Shown in pieces: positions 12,001-18,779 of a DNA stretch of 64,000 nucleotides (positions within the stretch are counted from its first letter, which is position 1; each line of letters opens with the position of its first letter). The position numbers and the translations under genes were made by a program. Under the pieces are notes generated by a model. The model saw nothing but the letters and a program-made list of their open reading frames with translations. It searched no databases and was not told the DNA's origin. This DNA is from Onchidella celtica (taxonomy: Eukaryota; Mollusca; Gastropoda; Systellommatophora; Onchidiidae), in NCBI GenBank assembly GCA_963931925.1, contig OZ007571.1:54188763-54252762 (forward strand). Reading direction: 5' to 3'.

Positions 12001-13091
12001 TTCAAGCACTTTAAAAATTTTGTTTAGTATATCGTTACTGTTCGCTTAAACTAAGTAATTGGTTTTGGCTGCTTTTCAAGGGATGCAGCAAAACTGTTTT
12101 ATTTTAGCACAACTGCCTAGTTATGATGAATTTTTGAAAGTTTACTGTTCAATTATTTTTCGGCTCTCCTCTCTCCATTTTTCTTTTGAGTTCCTTCTCT
12201 CTCCTGTTTTTCTCATCCTCATGTCTCCTTTTTTTCTCTCCTTCCTCTCTCCAGTTTTGTATCCTTCCTCTCTCATTCCCCCCCCCCCCCCCCCCCTTCC
12301 AAACTGATGCAGTTATTTGGAAAAGAAACATAATTTATTTCTTAATCACTGGAGATTTTGCCAATCTTGGTCGTGTTGTACTTCACAGGAACAACTCAAC
12401 AGAAAATGAGGGGCAGAAAAAGAAAAAGAAGAAAAGGAGGAAGAAGAAGAAAGGGGACGATGCTATTGAAACAGCTGCGGCATCCGATTCAGTCTCTTCA
12501 GTCACAGCACCATCAGCAACAGAGCCATACCTGGCCGTGACGCCTACAGCTGCAAAAGGGCAGAAAAGGAAAAGGGTAGACTCTGAGGAAGTTCCGACCA
12601 CTAGCAAAAAGAAAAATAAAGGGGATGGATCAGAATTCAACATGAAGCAGGAATCAATGGGGAAGAAAATTATACAGTCATCTTTATCAGCAGCATCTCC
12701 TGGAAATAAACAACCAAAGAAACAGAAAAAAGAGAAAGGAAAACAGCAGACAGAGACGGCAAATTCGACGATAAATGGTTGTGAGGGCATGGTGAAGAAA
12801 AAGAAAAAGAAGACGAAGCTGCAGATGAAGAACAGCGTGACAGCGGAGAAATCTGATGAAATGAAAAATCAGATAAAAAAGCAGAAGAAGAACAAGAAGA
12901 AGAAAGTCTCCATTAGTAACTTTGGCACCAAAACTGGTGTTGAAAAATCTGGTCAAAGCATGAGCAGCAAAGGTCTTGAGAAACAGTTGAGTAAAGTTAT
13001 GTCTGCCTCCAGGTTGAGCAAGTTTGGCATAGGTAGTGGTGCAGCCAAGACCAGTAGTAAGAAAAAGAAAAAGAAGAACCAAATGGCTTGA
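1..13091 (+). CDS. KRI1: KRI1 homolog, ribosome biogenesis protein (3' part of gene, nine exons)
   Basis: KRI1 is a nucleolar protein that works with KRR1 in 40S subunit assembly and pre-rRNA processing. Coding exons read from sequence: 1-20, 546-641, 1795-1956, 7080-7170, 7937-8067, 8740-8842, 9460-9572, 11695-11861, 12389-13091. All introns are GT-AG and the phases close (91+131, 103+113 and 167+703 are each multiples of 3). The order matches the family: the KSYPRVIENSVR block, a basic Lys/Glu coiled segment, DFDPKEHNRIMQ, FFNEEYYGD, an acidic Asp/Glu stretch with DEWWD, NFIMDADYDP, then the C-terminal KRI1 block (TFDEYMDEY, NDFGLHTEE, KELNAWVSVKK, QYRSKQEEL). The last exon is a long Lys-rich tail ending after MSASRLSKFGI, which resembles the conserved C-terminal RL..FG signature. 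The N-terminal third lies upstream of the window. No AATAAA signal is obvious in the first 300 bases after the stop. Family assignment is firm; exon 1-20 is the least certain part. Confidence 0.92.
546..641 (+). CDS. KRI1: KRI1 exon (KSYPR block)
   Basis: A 96-bp phase-0 exon between CCCAG and CAG|GTAAAC. It encodes IKSYPRVIENSVRTKDTRR followed by a basic run, the start of the conserved KRI1 core. Confidence 0.9.
683..1420. mobile_element. TTAA-target MITE (piggyBac- or Kolobok-like), unfilled copy
   Basis: TTAA at 679-682 and 1421-1424 brackets a 738-bp unit whose ends are inverted repeats: CCCTCACCCTGCG on the left, and CGCTCACCCTGCG when the right end is reverse-complemented. TTAA duplication with C-rich ends is typical of piggyBac; Kolobok also uses TTAA. 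It encodes nothing recognisable. It sits in a KRI1 intron, and a longer relative is at 54446-58636. Confidence 0.78.
1795..1956 (+). CDS. KRI1: KRI1 exon (basic coiled segment, DADFDP)
   Basis: A 162-bp phase-0 exon between TCTCAG and CAG|GTGAGA. It encodes a Lys/Glu-rich helix, then NPILDYDLDADFDPKEHN, as in the family. Confidence 0.92.
2157..4622. mobile_element. hAT-like non-autonomous element in KRI1 intron
   Basis: The left end CAGGGTTCGTACAC and the reverse-complemented right end CAGGGTTCATACAC form terminal inverted repeats, followed inward by 'tatggaa/ctggaaaat' repeats on both sides. AGAGAC flanks both ends (2151-2156 and 4623-4628). CAGGG-type ends fit hAT, but hAT normally makes 8-bp duplications and only 6 bp match here. 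No transposase was found inside. A 17-base poly-G run lies at 3023-3039. Confidence 0.55.
4643..4751. repeat. Foldback repeat, about 36-bp arms
   Basis: A 109-bp near-palindrome. The left arm begins GGCACACACTAGCAAT and the right arm, reverse-complemented, begins GGCACGCACACCAGCAAT; both continue through TTGATTGG and ACTAGTTG. The centre holds GTGACGTCA. No open frame. It looks like a small foldback MITE. Confidence 0.6.
4953..6075 (+). mobile_element. tRNA-derived SINE, split by a pogo-like MITE
   Basis: A tRNA-like head (4953-5028) with an A box TGGTCTAGAGG at 4964-4974 and a B box GGTTCAAATCC at 5007-5017 starts a body that runs to 5249, stops at the MITE, and resumes at 5926. The 3' end is an AATAAAGAAGTAGAAGTAG tail. 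A minus-strand relative at 35525-35911 is continuous across the point where this one is split. Confidence 0.75.
5250..5925. mobile_element. pogo/Tigger-like MITE (copy 1)
   Basis: A 676-bp unit flanked by TA (5248-5249 and 5926-5927). It opens CAGTGCAATCC and ends GGATTGGACTG, with subterminal 'gtcgagtaaagagaaagtcga' and 'tgtcgagataagtgg' motifs. TA target and CAG ends fit Tc1/mariner, pogo/Tigger branch. No transposase frame. It is inserted inside a SINE. Confidence 0.75.
6115..6310. repeat. 400-bp repeat family, partial copy
   Basis: Shares 'gatcattgtattttac', 'acacaatcagtcgata' and 'gcaccacaatg' with 13500-13860 and 25590-25965. This copy lacks the first half. No coding potential. Confidence 0.65.
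7080..7170 (+). CDS. KRI1: KRI1 exon (FFNEEYYGD)
   Basis: A 91-bp exon from ACTAG to CCAG|GTGGGT, ending in phase 1. It encodes KFFNEEYYGDMDDTGDKPVF. It follows a 5.1-kb intron made mostly of transposable elements. Confidence 0.92.
7259..7545 (+). pseudogene. LINE 3'-end remnant (C-terminal tail of a reverse-transcriptase ORF)
   Basis: Plus frame reads IGHVMRKGGMEHLLTTGKL, then GRGRQREKIVDSMSTWL. This is the GHVMR...GRxRGRQRxK tail typical of the C-terminus of some non-LTR retrotransposon ORFs. It ends near a short GATGATGAT run. No palm domain is present, so this is a 5'-truncated copy in the KRI1 intron between exons 7080-7170 and 7937-8067. Confidence 0.65.
7937..8067 (+). CDS. KRI1: KRI1 exon (acidic, DEWWD)
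   Basis: A 131-bp exon from GCCAG to ATA|GTGAGT. It completes an Asp codon, then encodes EWWDNRLQEEKG and an Asp/Glu/His-rich acidic stretch ending DDPNFI. Confidence 0.92.
8740..8842 (+). CDS. KRI1: KRI1 exon (MDADYDP)
   Basis: A 103-bp exon from AACAG to CCCA|GTAAGT. It encodes MDADYDPTCDYKAEKTRKKK, a family signature, ending in phase 1. Confidence 0.93.
9460..9572 (+). CDS. KRI1: KRI1 exon (TFDEYMDEY, NDFGL)
   Basis: A 113-bp exon from CACAG to GAG|GTAATA. It encodes the start of the conserved C-terminal KRI1 domain, with TFDEYMDEY and EANDFGLHTEE. The segment between these is a few residues shorter than I expect from vertebrate KRI1. Confidence 0.93.
10401..11175. mobile_element. pogo/Tigger-like MITE (copy 2)
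   Basis: TA (10399-10400) then CAGTGCAGTCC; the right end is GGATTGGACTG then TA at 11176-11177. It shares internal sequence with 5250-5925 and 44530-45358, including the 'gtggtggaagag' and 'cggggagaaatgtgtcgat' blocks. It lies in a KRI1 intron. Confidence 0.72.
11176..11273. repeat. Tandem duplication of the MITE right end plus flank
   Basis: About 98 bp after the first MITE end, the end sequence recurs: 'agccatgtcgagataagtgg' then ACTGGACTGTA at 11265-11275. Each copy is followed by the same non-MITE flank, 'atgctaaatcatgtttctcaa'. This is a local tandem duplication spanning the junction. Confidence 0.6.
11294..11605. mobile_element. Decayed hAT-like remnant
   Basis: Left end CATGTTTCTCAACTTTC and reverse-complemented right end CAGTGTTTCTGAAGGTGGGG resemble the CAGTGTTTCT...-type termini of hAT elements. 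Flanks TGCTAAAT and AGCAAAAT agree at 6 of 8 positions, a possible worn target duplication. Internal sequence is short and non-coding. Confidence 0.4.
11695..11861 (+). CDS. KRI1: KRI1 exon (C-terminal domain)
   Basis: A 167-bp exon from TTCCAG to CCAG|GGTAAAT (GT at 11862). It encodes ILKAKEKELNAWVSVKKMSQ and QYRSKQEELADKR, the most conserved part of the family, ending in phase 2. Confidence 0.93.
12389..13091 (+). CDS. KRI1: KRI1 last exon, Lys-rich C-terminal tail and stop
   Basis: Begins after CTTCACAG and ends at TGA (13089-13091). Joined to the previous exon it opens with GNNSTENEG, then about 220 residues of low-complexity Lys/Ser/Thr/Gln sequence with several poly-Lys blocks (nucleolar-type). 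It ends MSASRLSKFGI plus a Lys cluster. An open frame reaches upstream to 12186 but crosses a pyrimidine-rich intron and a poly-C run, so that part is not coding. Confidence 0.88.
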
Positions 13092-13499
13092 AGTTTAGAT
13101 AAATGTTTGTTACATTTATAAAGTTTGTCAGTTATGGAATTGCTTTGTGTTCTTGTATGGAATTTCAGTTTCTGAGAAATGGGTATGGACAATTCATATA
13201 TGCTGTTTGAAAACATCGATAGAAAGCATATAAAAAAATCTTTGTTTTCTTTTAATATGTGTGTGAGAGATAATTTATTTCTAGTTGTGAGTTTCAGTGC
13301 TTGTTAATTTGTGACGGTTAAGTTTCAGCTGGTCCACATAGGAAACATAGGTATTGTGGTAAGGAGGAAAAGAGTGACACAGCTGCAAAACATAATGGCA
13401 GAATTTCAAAATTATATTTTTGTATTTCCATAATTTTGAATGGCTAGATTAGGTCCCGGCATTAGACTTGATAAACCTGTGAAACTGTGTTCTGTCTCC

Positions 13500-13860
13500 C
13501 CCTCCTTTTTGGTTTAGAAAACTTCCCATATTTTTAAGTCTTACAACAGATTTCATGCGCACCAGAGGAGTGCGCACTCATTTCTGGTAGGAAACTTGCG
13601 CAGCAATGAACGTTTATTACTATCATTTCCATTGTGGTGGTAGCCAAAATGAAGATCATTGTATTTTACATTTTCACCTTTTATTAAAAATACCTGAAAC
13701 TTAAATCAACACAATCAATCGATACAAAAGCAATTGGGCTGGATTAGTTGACACTTAAGAAAATTAATTTTATAATTTTTGAAACTGTCATTTAGGCAAT
13801 AGCAGCCAATCAAAATTGCAAAGGGCCAAAATTGCACCACAATGAATTACTCCCACCGCT
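13500..13860. repeat. 400-bp repeat family, copy 2
   Basis: Starts near 'ccttttt ggtttagaaaactt' and runs through 'catgcgcaccagag', 'gatcattgtattttac' and 'gcaccacaatgaat'. It aligns along its length with 25590-25965. Just downstream of the KRI1 stop. Confidence 0.7.
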
Positions 13861-14904
13861 ATTATTTTTCATAATAATATTATGTTGGAACTTAGCAACA
13901 CAAATATTTGTATCACAAATGCCAAAATTGGAATTTTATCTCAGTATTGAAGTTTACAGATGGTTGTTGTAAGCAGTGTTATTACTACTGGAAATATGAA
14001 CAAGTTAAACAGTGTAAGGACAGTAGAAAATTATAGGATTTAGAAAGTATTCTTTAAGGCGACTGATTGGAGAATGAGGAAAAATGAAGACCGAAGAAAT
14101 AATCAAATGTCTCTCACGTACACTGGATCTTTCTGTGACATGAATGTTGAAAATGAACTTGAGATGGTTTCTGATTATGTGCCAGTAGATTGAAGTGGTC
14201 TTATATTAGCTTTTGATGTAGCTACTTGTCAGTCCAAGAGGAGACTGTACCTGCACATTTAGGGTATACATGTACATATTTATGAATTATATTTATTGAT
14301 TTCATGTGAATATTCACAATTGTTCCCAATGATAGTATCTAGGGCAAAGGTCTCACTGTGACAGCTGTAACATAAATGAATGGAGACCAATAGGTAGTGG
14401 GTGGCAATAGGGCTGGATACAAGAAATGTTTAACCCTATTTTACATTCAGTTGGGGGATGTTATGATGAAGAGAGTGAGTGTCTGGTGTCTATCAGACCC
14501 CCACGTGTAAAATAGGGTTAAATGTATGAATTATAGAGCCTTACTGGAGTGGAAGATATATATCTGGGGCTGGAAAATGGACTTAAACATGTAAAGGAAG
14601 ACCATAACAGACTAGTGTAGACTTGCCAACTGTCCATTATCTTGAGGTGTAGACATTGCGCCAGCAGGCAGCATATTTTCTGCTCTCACTATTTTGTTTA
14701 ATTTTCATGTGCCTATACATTTCCTGGATTTAAAATTTACATCATTGGAAAGTGCTAATCATGGAGATTCCGACAATGCATAATTCTTCCAGATTGATTT
14801 GGAAATTTTGTGAAAATTGAAAATTTTAGATTCATTCTTCTTTGAAGTTGGTGGAAGGTTGTGAATTGTGTTCCATCTTAAACTGTGTCAGTGAATTCGA
14901 TCAC
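13861..14904. other. Intergenic, no gene seen (one small MITE inside)
   Basis: AT-rich sequence between the 400-bp repeat and the LINE. Apart from the TTAA-flanked MITE at 14434-14517, nothing is recognisable. Confidence 0.5.
14434..14517. mobile_element. 84-bp TTAA-flanked MITE
   Basis: TTAA (14430-14433 and 14518-14521) flanks perfect 12-bp inverted repeats, CCCTATTTTACA and TGTAAAATAGGG. Too short to code. It looks like a minimal piggyBac-type MITE. Confidence 0.55.
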
Positions 14905-15185
14905 TTTACTTGGGCGGGCCCAATCCTATCGGGTTTCGGTTGACAGTTAGGCCGTCTCCATCCGTTCCACCGAGGGCACTTGGGACCATGAGGATCAAGC
15001 AAGCCACCCACAGGTAAAAACGGATCGGATTACGACCAGTCCTGGTGGTTACTGGGCAATAAATCTGTCAACCTGCACCGCCCACTAGACCAAACTTAGT
15101 TGCTGAATCCGTAGAGGAATGGAGCCCATGTGTACAACAAAAACAACAATAACAGAGACTGTCAAGAAACAAAGTATTTGATCAC

Positions 15186-17732
15186 ATGTATGGCTCAGAG
15201 CCCTCAGTGTGTCAGTGTGTAGACAAAACAAACAATGACTTGAGGTACTCAAGATCTGAATTGCTAGGCCTGAAAAAGGACTGTGTTAAGACTGTTTTAC
15301 CAGCAAATGTTTATTTACAATTAAGGCGATTGGGTATAACAAAAACAAAACCTACAAAGAGGGGAACCAGAGGAGGCAGGAATAGACAGATCAGAGTGTT
15401 AAAATCTGTGAACAGATCTAGAGAAAATGACACGCCTGAACTTGGTACAGAGCTCAAATGTAAACAAAGTGGTGCAAACGTGAATAATCTGATAGTAGTT
15501 ACATCCAGGGCTCATGATAAAAACACTTTGGTTTGTCTGATCAATGCACGATCTGTCTGTAATAAGGCCACTCTCATGAATGACTATATTCTGGAACTAG
15601 ATATCGATATTTGCATCATAACTGAAACTTGGCTCACTGGAAATGATGAGGCCGTACTGAGTGAGCTGGTGCCTGTTGGCTACTCAATATTAAATCAAGA
15701 TCGACAGGGAAGAAGAGGAGGTGGTATTTTGGTCTTGTTCAAAAGTGGTTTACGCATTACGAAGATGGATACACAAACTTTTAGCTCTTTTGAAATTCTC
15801 ATGATTGATCTCTATTTGAAAAACACACGTCACAGAATTGCATGTATCTATCGACCACCGCCCTCCCCCAAACATCGAGTAACAGCCAACCAGTTTATTA
15901 TTGAATTCCAAGAGTTTGTCTTTGACCAGTCCGTACTGTCTGGGAATTTAATTCTTGCAGGCGATTTCAATCTTCACATGGACTGTCCCAATGACCCAGA
16001 TGTATCCAAATTTCAAAATTTGCTAGAGTCGACAAACTTGAGACAACTTATCTCCGAGCCAACTCACATCAAAGGGCACATAATTGACGTTGTGATTAAT
16101 AATATCAACGATAACTCTATCTCAGCCGTTGAAGTAGACAAAAACAGTCCATCAGATCATTTTTATGTATTATTTTCGTTATCATCATCCAAGCCTAGAC
16201 CAGTTAGTCGCACAGTTTTATCGCGGAACACCAAGAACTTAAACCTTGAGACAGTTAAGAGTGACATCTCAGCCATAGGCCTCCTGGAGAAACTTGATAT
16301 GGCAATATGTGTACAAGAAAAGGTAGAACTTTTCAATAGAGCCCTCAATGAGACCCTAGAGAAACATGCACCTCTGAAACAACGTAAGATCATTCTGCGA
16401 CCCAACACCAGATGGTACAATGATGAAATTCGACTCGCCAAACATGAAAGGCGTCGTTCTGAAAGAAGATGGAGAAGAACTCATATGGAAATTGATAGAC
16501 AGAACTATCACGCTGCAAAAACCAGAACCAATAAATTAATATTACAATCCAAAAGAAAACACATTCTCCAAAACATCAATGAGGCAAAACGCGAACCCAA
16601 ACAACTTTTCAAAATAGTCAAAGGCCTGATGGGACATGATGCAGATCAGAATAGTCTACCATTGCACACTGACCCCCAAGAACTGGCTCGGGATTTTTCA
16701 GACTTTTTCGTTAACAAAATTCAAACAATCAGAGACCAATTTGACCAACAAAAGGGAGACGATCATTATACGCCTGAAAAAAGTGATTTAGATGTAGTAC
16801 TTAATGAATTCCAGCCTGTCAATTTGGATGAAACCATGAAATTATTACTATCGTCATCAAACAAAACATGTATGTTAGATGCCATTCCGACTTGGATTCT
16901 CAAATCATGTGCTAGAGAACTCGCCCCATCAATAACATCTATTGTGAACAGCAGTTTTCATGAATCCACAGTACCGGTCGCACTAAAACAAGCACTCGTG
17001 ACCCCTCTTCTCAAAAAGCCCAGCCTCGATCGCAACAACATGAGCAACTATCGACCCGTTTCCAACATTGCTTTCCTTTCTAAAGTCATCGAAAGATTGG
17101 TTGCAATGCAATTGAAGGCGCATCTTACCAACAACGACCTCTCTGTGAAATTTCAATCTGCCTACAAAGAGTTTCACTCTACGGAAACTGCCCTCTTGCG
17201 AGTCCACAATGACATCATCAGATATGCAGACCAGAAACAATGTGTGGCGCTCATTCTTCTTGACCTCAGCGCTGCATTTGATACGATTGACCAGGCTCTA
17301 CTCTTAGCGCGACTGAGATCATATTTCAAGATTGGAGGGAAGGCATTAGAATGGATTAAATCTTACCTAACTGACCGATCACAATCAGTTCTCATTCATT
17401 CCTCAACATCTGGAAGGGGTGCAATAACATCACCATCAGCACCACTTATCTATGGGGTGCCTCAAGGCTCTGTCTTAGGGCCCATTTTGTTCATCATGTA
17501 CACATCACCCCTATCAGACATCATCAGCAGTCATGGATTGGATTATCACCTGTACGCTGATGACACCCAAGTGTACATTCCCATCTGCCAAGGTGATGAG
17601 CAACAACGGATCCAGGCCATCGAGAACTGCTTACAGGATGTCAAGCAATGGATGTTTGACAATAAACTCAAACTCAATGACAGCAAAACTGAGATAATTT
17701 TACTTGAGCAAAAAATTCTAGATCTAATGTGA
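15186..17732 (+). CDS. LINE endonuclease/reverse transcriptase (main frame)
   Basis: This 848-residue frame copies the element by target-primed reverse transcription. After a basic N-terminus (residues 1-105, with TKRGTRGGR) comes an APE-like endonuclease from about residue 113: LINARSVCNK, ITETWL (about 145-150), LAGDFNLHMD (about 258-267) and SPSDH (321-325). The reverse transcriptase follows from about residue 595: NYRPVSN, LLDLSAAFDTID with catalytic Asp693, GVPQGSVLGP, and LYADDTQVY with YADD at 17553-17564 (residue 790). The 'HLYADDTQVY' and 'LSAAFDTID' wording fits the CR1/L2 group. The frame stops at TGA 17730-17732, while the protein clearly continues in the overlapping frame, so one base appears lost near 17705-17712 around an A6 run. 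Confidence 0.9.
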   Translation: MYGSEPSVCQCVDKTNNDLRYSRSELLGLKKDCVKTVLPANVYLQLRRLGITKTKPTKRGTRGGRNRQIRVLKSVNRSRENDTPELGTELKCKQSGANVNNLIVVTSRAHDKNTLVCLINARSVCNKATLMNDYILELDIDICIITETWLTGNDEAVLSELVPVGYSILNQDRQGRRGGGILVLFKSGLRITKMDTQTFSSFEILMIDLYLKNTRHRIACIYRPPPSPKHRVTANQFIIEFQEFVFDQSVLSGNLILAGDFNLHMDCPNDPDVSKFQNLLESTNLRQLISEPTHIKGHIIDVVINNINDNSISAVEVDKNSPSDHFYVLFSLSSSKPRPVSRTVLSRNTKNLNLETVKSDISAIGLLEKLDMAICVQEKVELFNRALNETLEKHAPLKQRKIILRPNTRWYNDEIRLAKHERRRSERRWRRTHMEIDRQNYHAAKTRTNKLILQSKRKHILQNINEAKREPKQLFKIVKGLMGHDADQNSLPLHTDPQELARDFSDFFVNKIQTIRDQFDQQKGDDHYTPEKSDLDVVLNEFQPVNLDETMKLLLSSSNKTCMLDAIPTWILKSCARELAPSITSIVNSSFHESTVPVALKQALVTPLLKKPSLDRNNMSNYRPVSNIAFLSKVIERLVAMQLKAHLTNNDLSVKFQSAYKEFHSTETALLRVHNDIIRYADQKQCVALILLDLSAAFDTIDQALLLARLRSYFKIGGKALEWIKSYLTDRSQSVLIHSSTSGRGAITSPSAPLIYGVPQGSVLGPILFIMYTSPLSDIISSHGLDYHLYADDTQVYIPICQGDEQQRIQAIENCLQDVKQWMFDNKLKLNDSKTEIILLEQKILDLM

Positions 17733-18406
17733 AAATTGATAACTTAAATCTTGACGGTACTACCATCAACGTAACATCTGGAGCCATTAAGAACCTTGGC
17801 GTCTATTTCGACTCAGACCTGTCCATGAAAACCTATGCTACAAAACTTTGCCAAACAATGCACTTTCACTTGCGGAATATCAGTAAGATCAGAAAATGTA
17901 TTGACGAAGAGACCGCAAAGATTCTTGTCCAGGCATTTATTGTCAGTCATCTAGATTATTGCAACTCTTTGCTCATTGGTATCCCTGAGGCAACTATTTA
18001 TAGATTACAAAAGATCCAGAACAAGGCTGCTAGACTTGTTACTTTATCAAAAACATCAGAACATATTCAACCAGTTCTTCAAAACCTTCATTGGTTGCCT
18101 GTTAGAGAGCGTATTCGATTTAAGATTTTATGCATTGTGTTTAAATGCCTCAATCAAAGCTCACCAGAATATCTTGCAGAGCTCATTGAAAAATACATCC
18201 CACCCAAAAAATTGAGATCAGCAGAAGCAAATTTATTAGTAGTGCCCAGATCAAGAACAATCATGGGAGAAAGAGCTTTTTCAGTGTGTGCACCTAAAAT
18301 GTGGAATGACTTGACTGATCATGTGAAACATTCAAACAGCTTGATCCAATTCAAAAGAAAACTTAAAGCAGCGTTGTTTACAAAAGCATATACGCAGGAT
18401 ATGTAA
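17729..18406 (+). pseudogene. LINE ORF C-terminal part after frameshift
   Basis: This frame continues the reverse-transcriptase ORF: IKNLGVYFDSDLSMKTY (thumb region), HLDYCNSLLIGIP, LQKIQNKAARLV, LHWLPVRERIRFKIL, LRSAEANLLVVPRSRT and GERAFSVCAPKMWNDL. This is the usual C-terminal domain of CR1/L2 ORF2. The track start is a GTG, not a true start codon. It lies one base out of frame with 15186-17732. Confidence 0.88.
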
Positions 18407-18548
18407 CATTCTTGAGACAGTGATTAGGTATAGGTTGATGAAAATGTGTGTTGTGTGACTGAGAGAACTGTTAAGCGCTTTAGAGCACTCTTCTGTGGAA
18501 TCAGGCGCTATAGAAATGACTTATTATTATTATCATTATTATTATTAC

Positions 18549-18779
18549 AAAACTGTTCTGTATAATAATAATTATAGAGTGTGGGAGCGCTATGAGAATT
18601 TAAGAAATTTTTTTTTTTTGACAAAAAATAATTCCTGCCAGATTTTATGATAAAGGCTCATCCAACAAAATGCAAGACAATGATGGTTCGGTGACAGGAT
18701 GATATTACATCTGATATTATATAATTCACAAATTCTTGGCCTTTGAACGGAAAAGGCTTTTTTATTAGGCCACCTACAG
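18549..18779. other. Spacer between two convergent LINE tails
   Basis: 230 bp of AT-rich sequence between the L2-type tail (ending near 18548) and the 3' end of the minus-strand RTE-like LINE (near 18780). No gene or repeat recognised. Confidence 0.45.

Larger units (their letters stand above)
14905..18548 (+). mobile_element. CR1/L2-type LINE, nearly full length
   Basis: A GC-richer 5' leader (about 14905-15185) precedes one long ORF with endonuclease and reverse transcriptase. The 3' end has the CR1/L2-style hairpin-like stretch TTAAGCGCTTTAGAGC, then GGCGCTATAGAAATG and a TTATTA tail ending near 18548. The 5' boundary is approximate, and no target duplication was identified. Confidence 0.8.

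Noticed and set aside
12186..12388. Upstream part of the long KRI1 last-exon frame
   Set aside because: Pyrimidine-rich intron sequence with a poly-C run, followed by a clear acceptor at 12388; KRI1 similarity starts only after it.
12383..13082. Minus-strand frames rich in Phe/Leu opposite the KRI1 tail
   Set aside because: Complement of Lys codons (AAA/AAG gives TTT/CTT); low-complexity shadows.
17700..17735. Programmed -1 frameshift in the L2-type LINE
   Set aside because: No X-XXY-YYZ heptamer in the zero frame at the joint; a simple one-base loss is enough.
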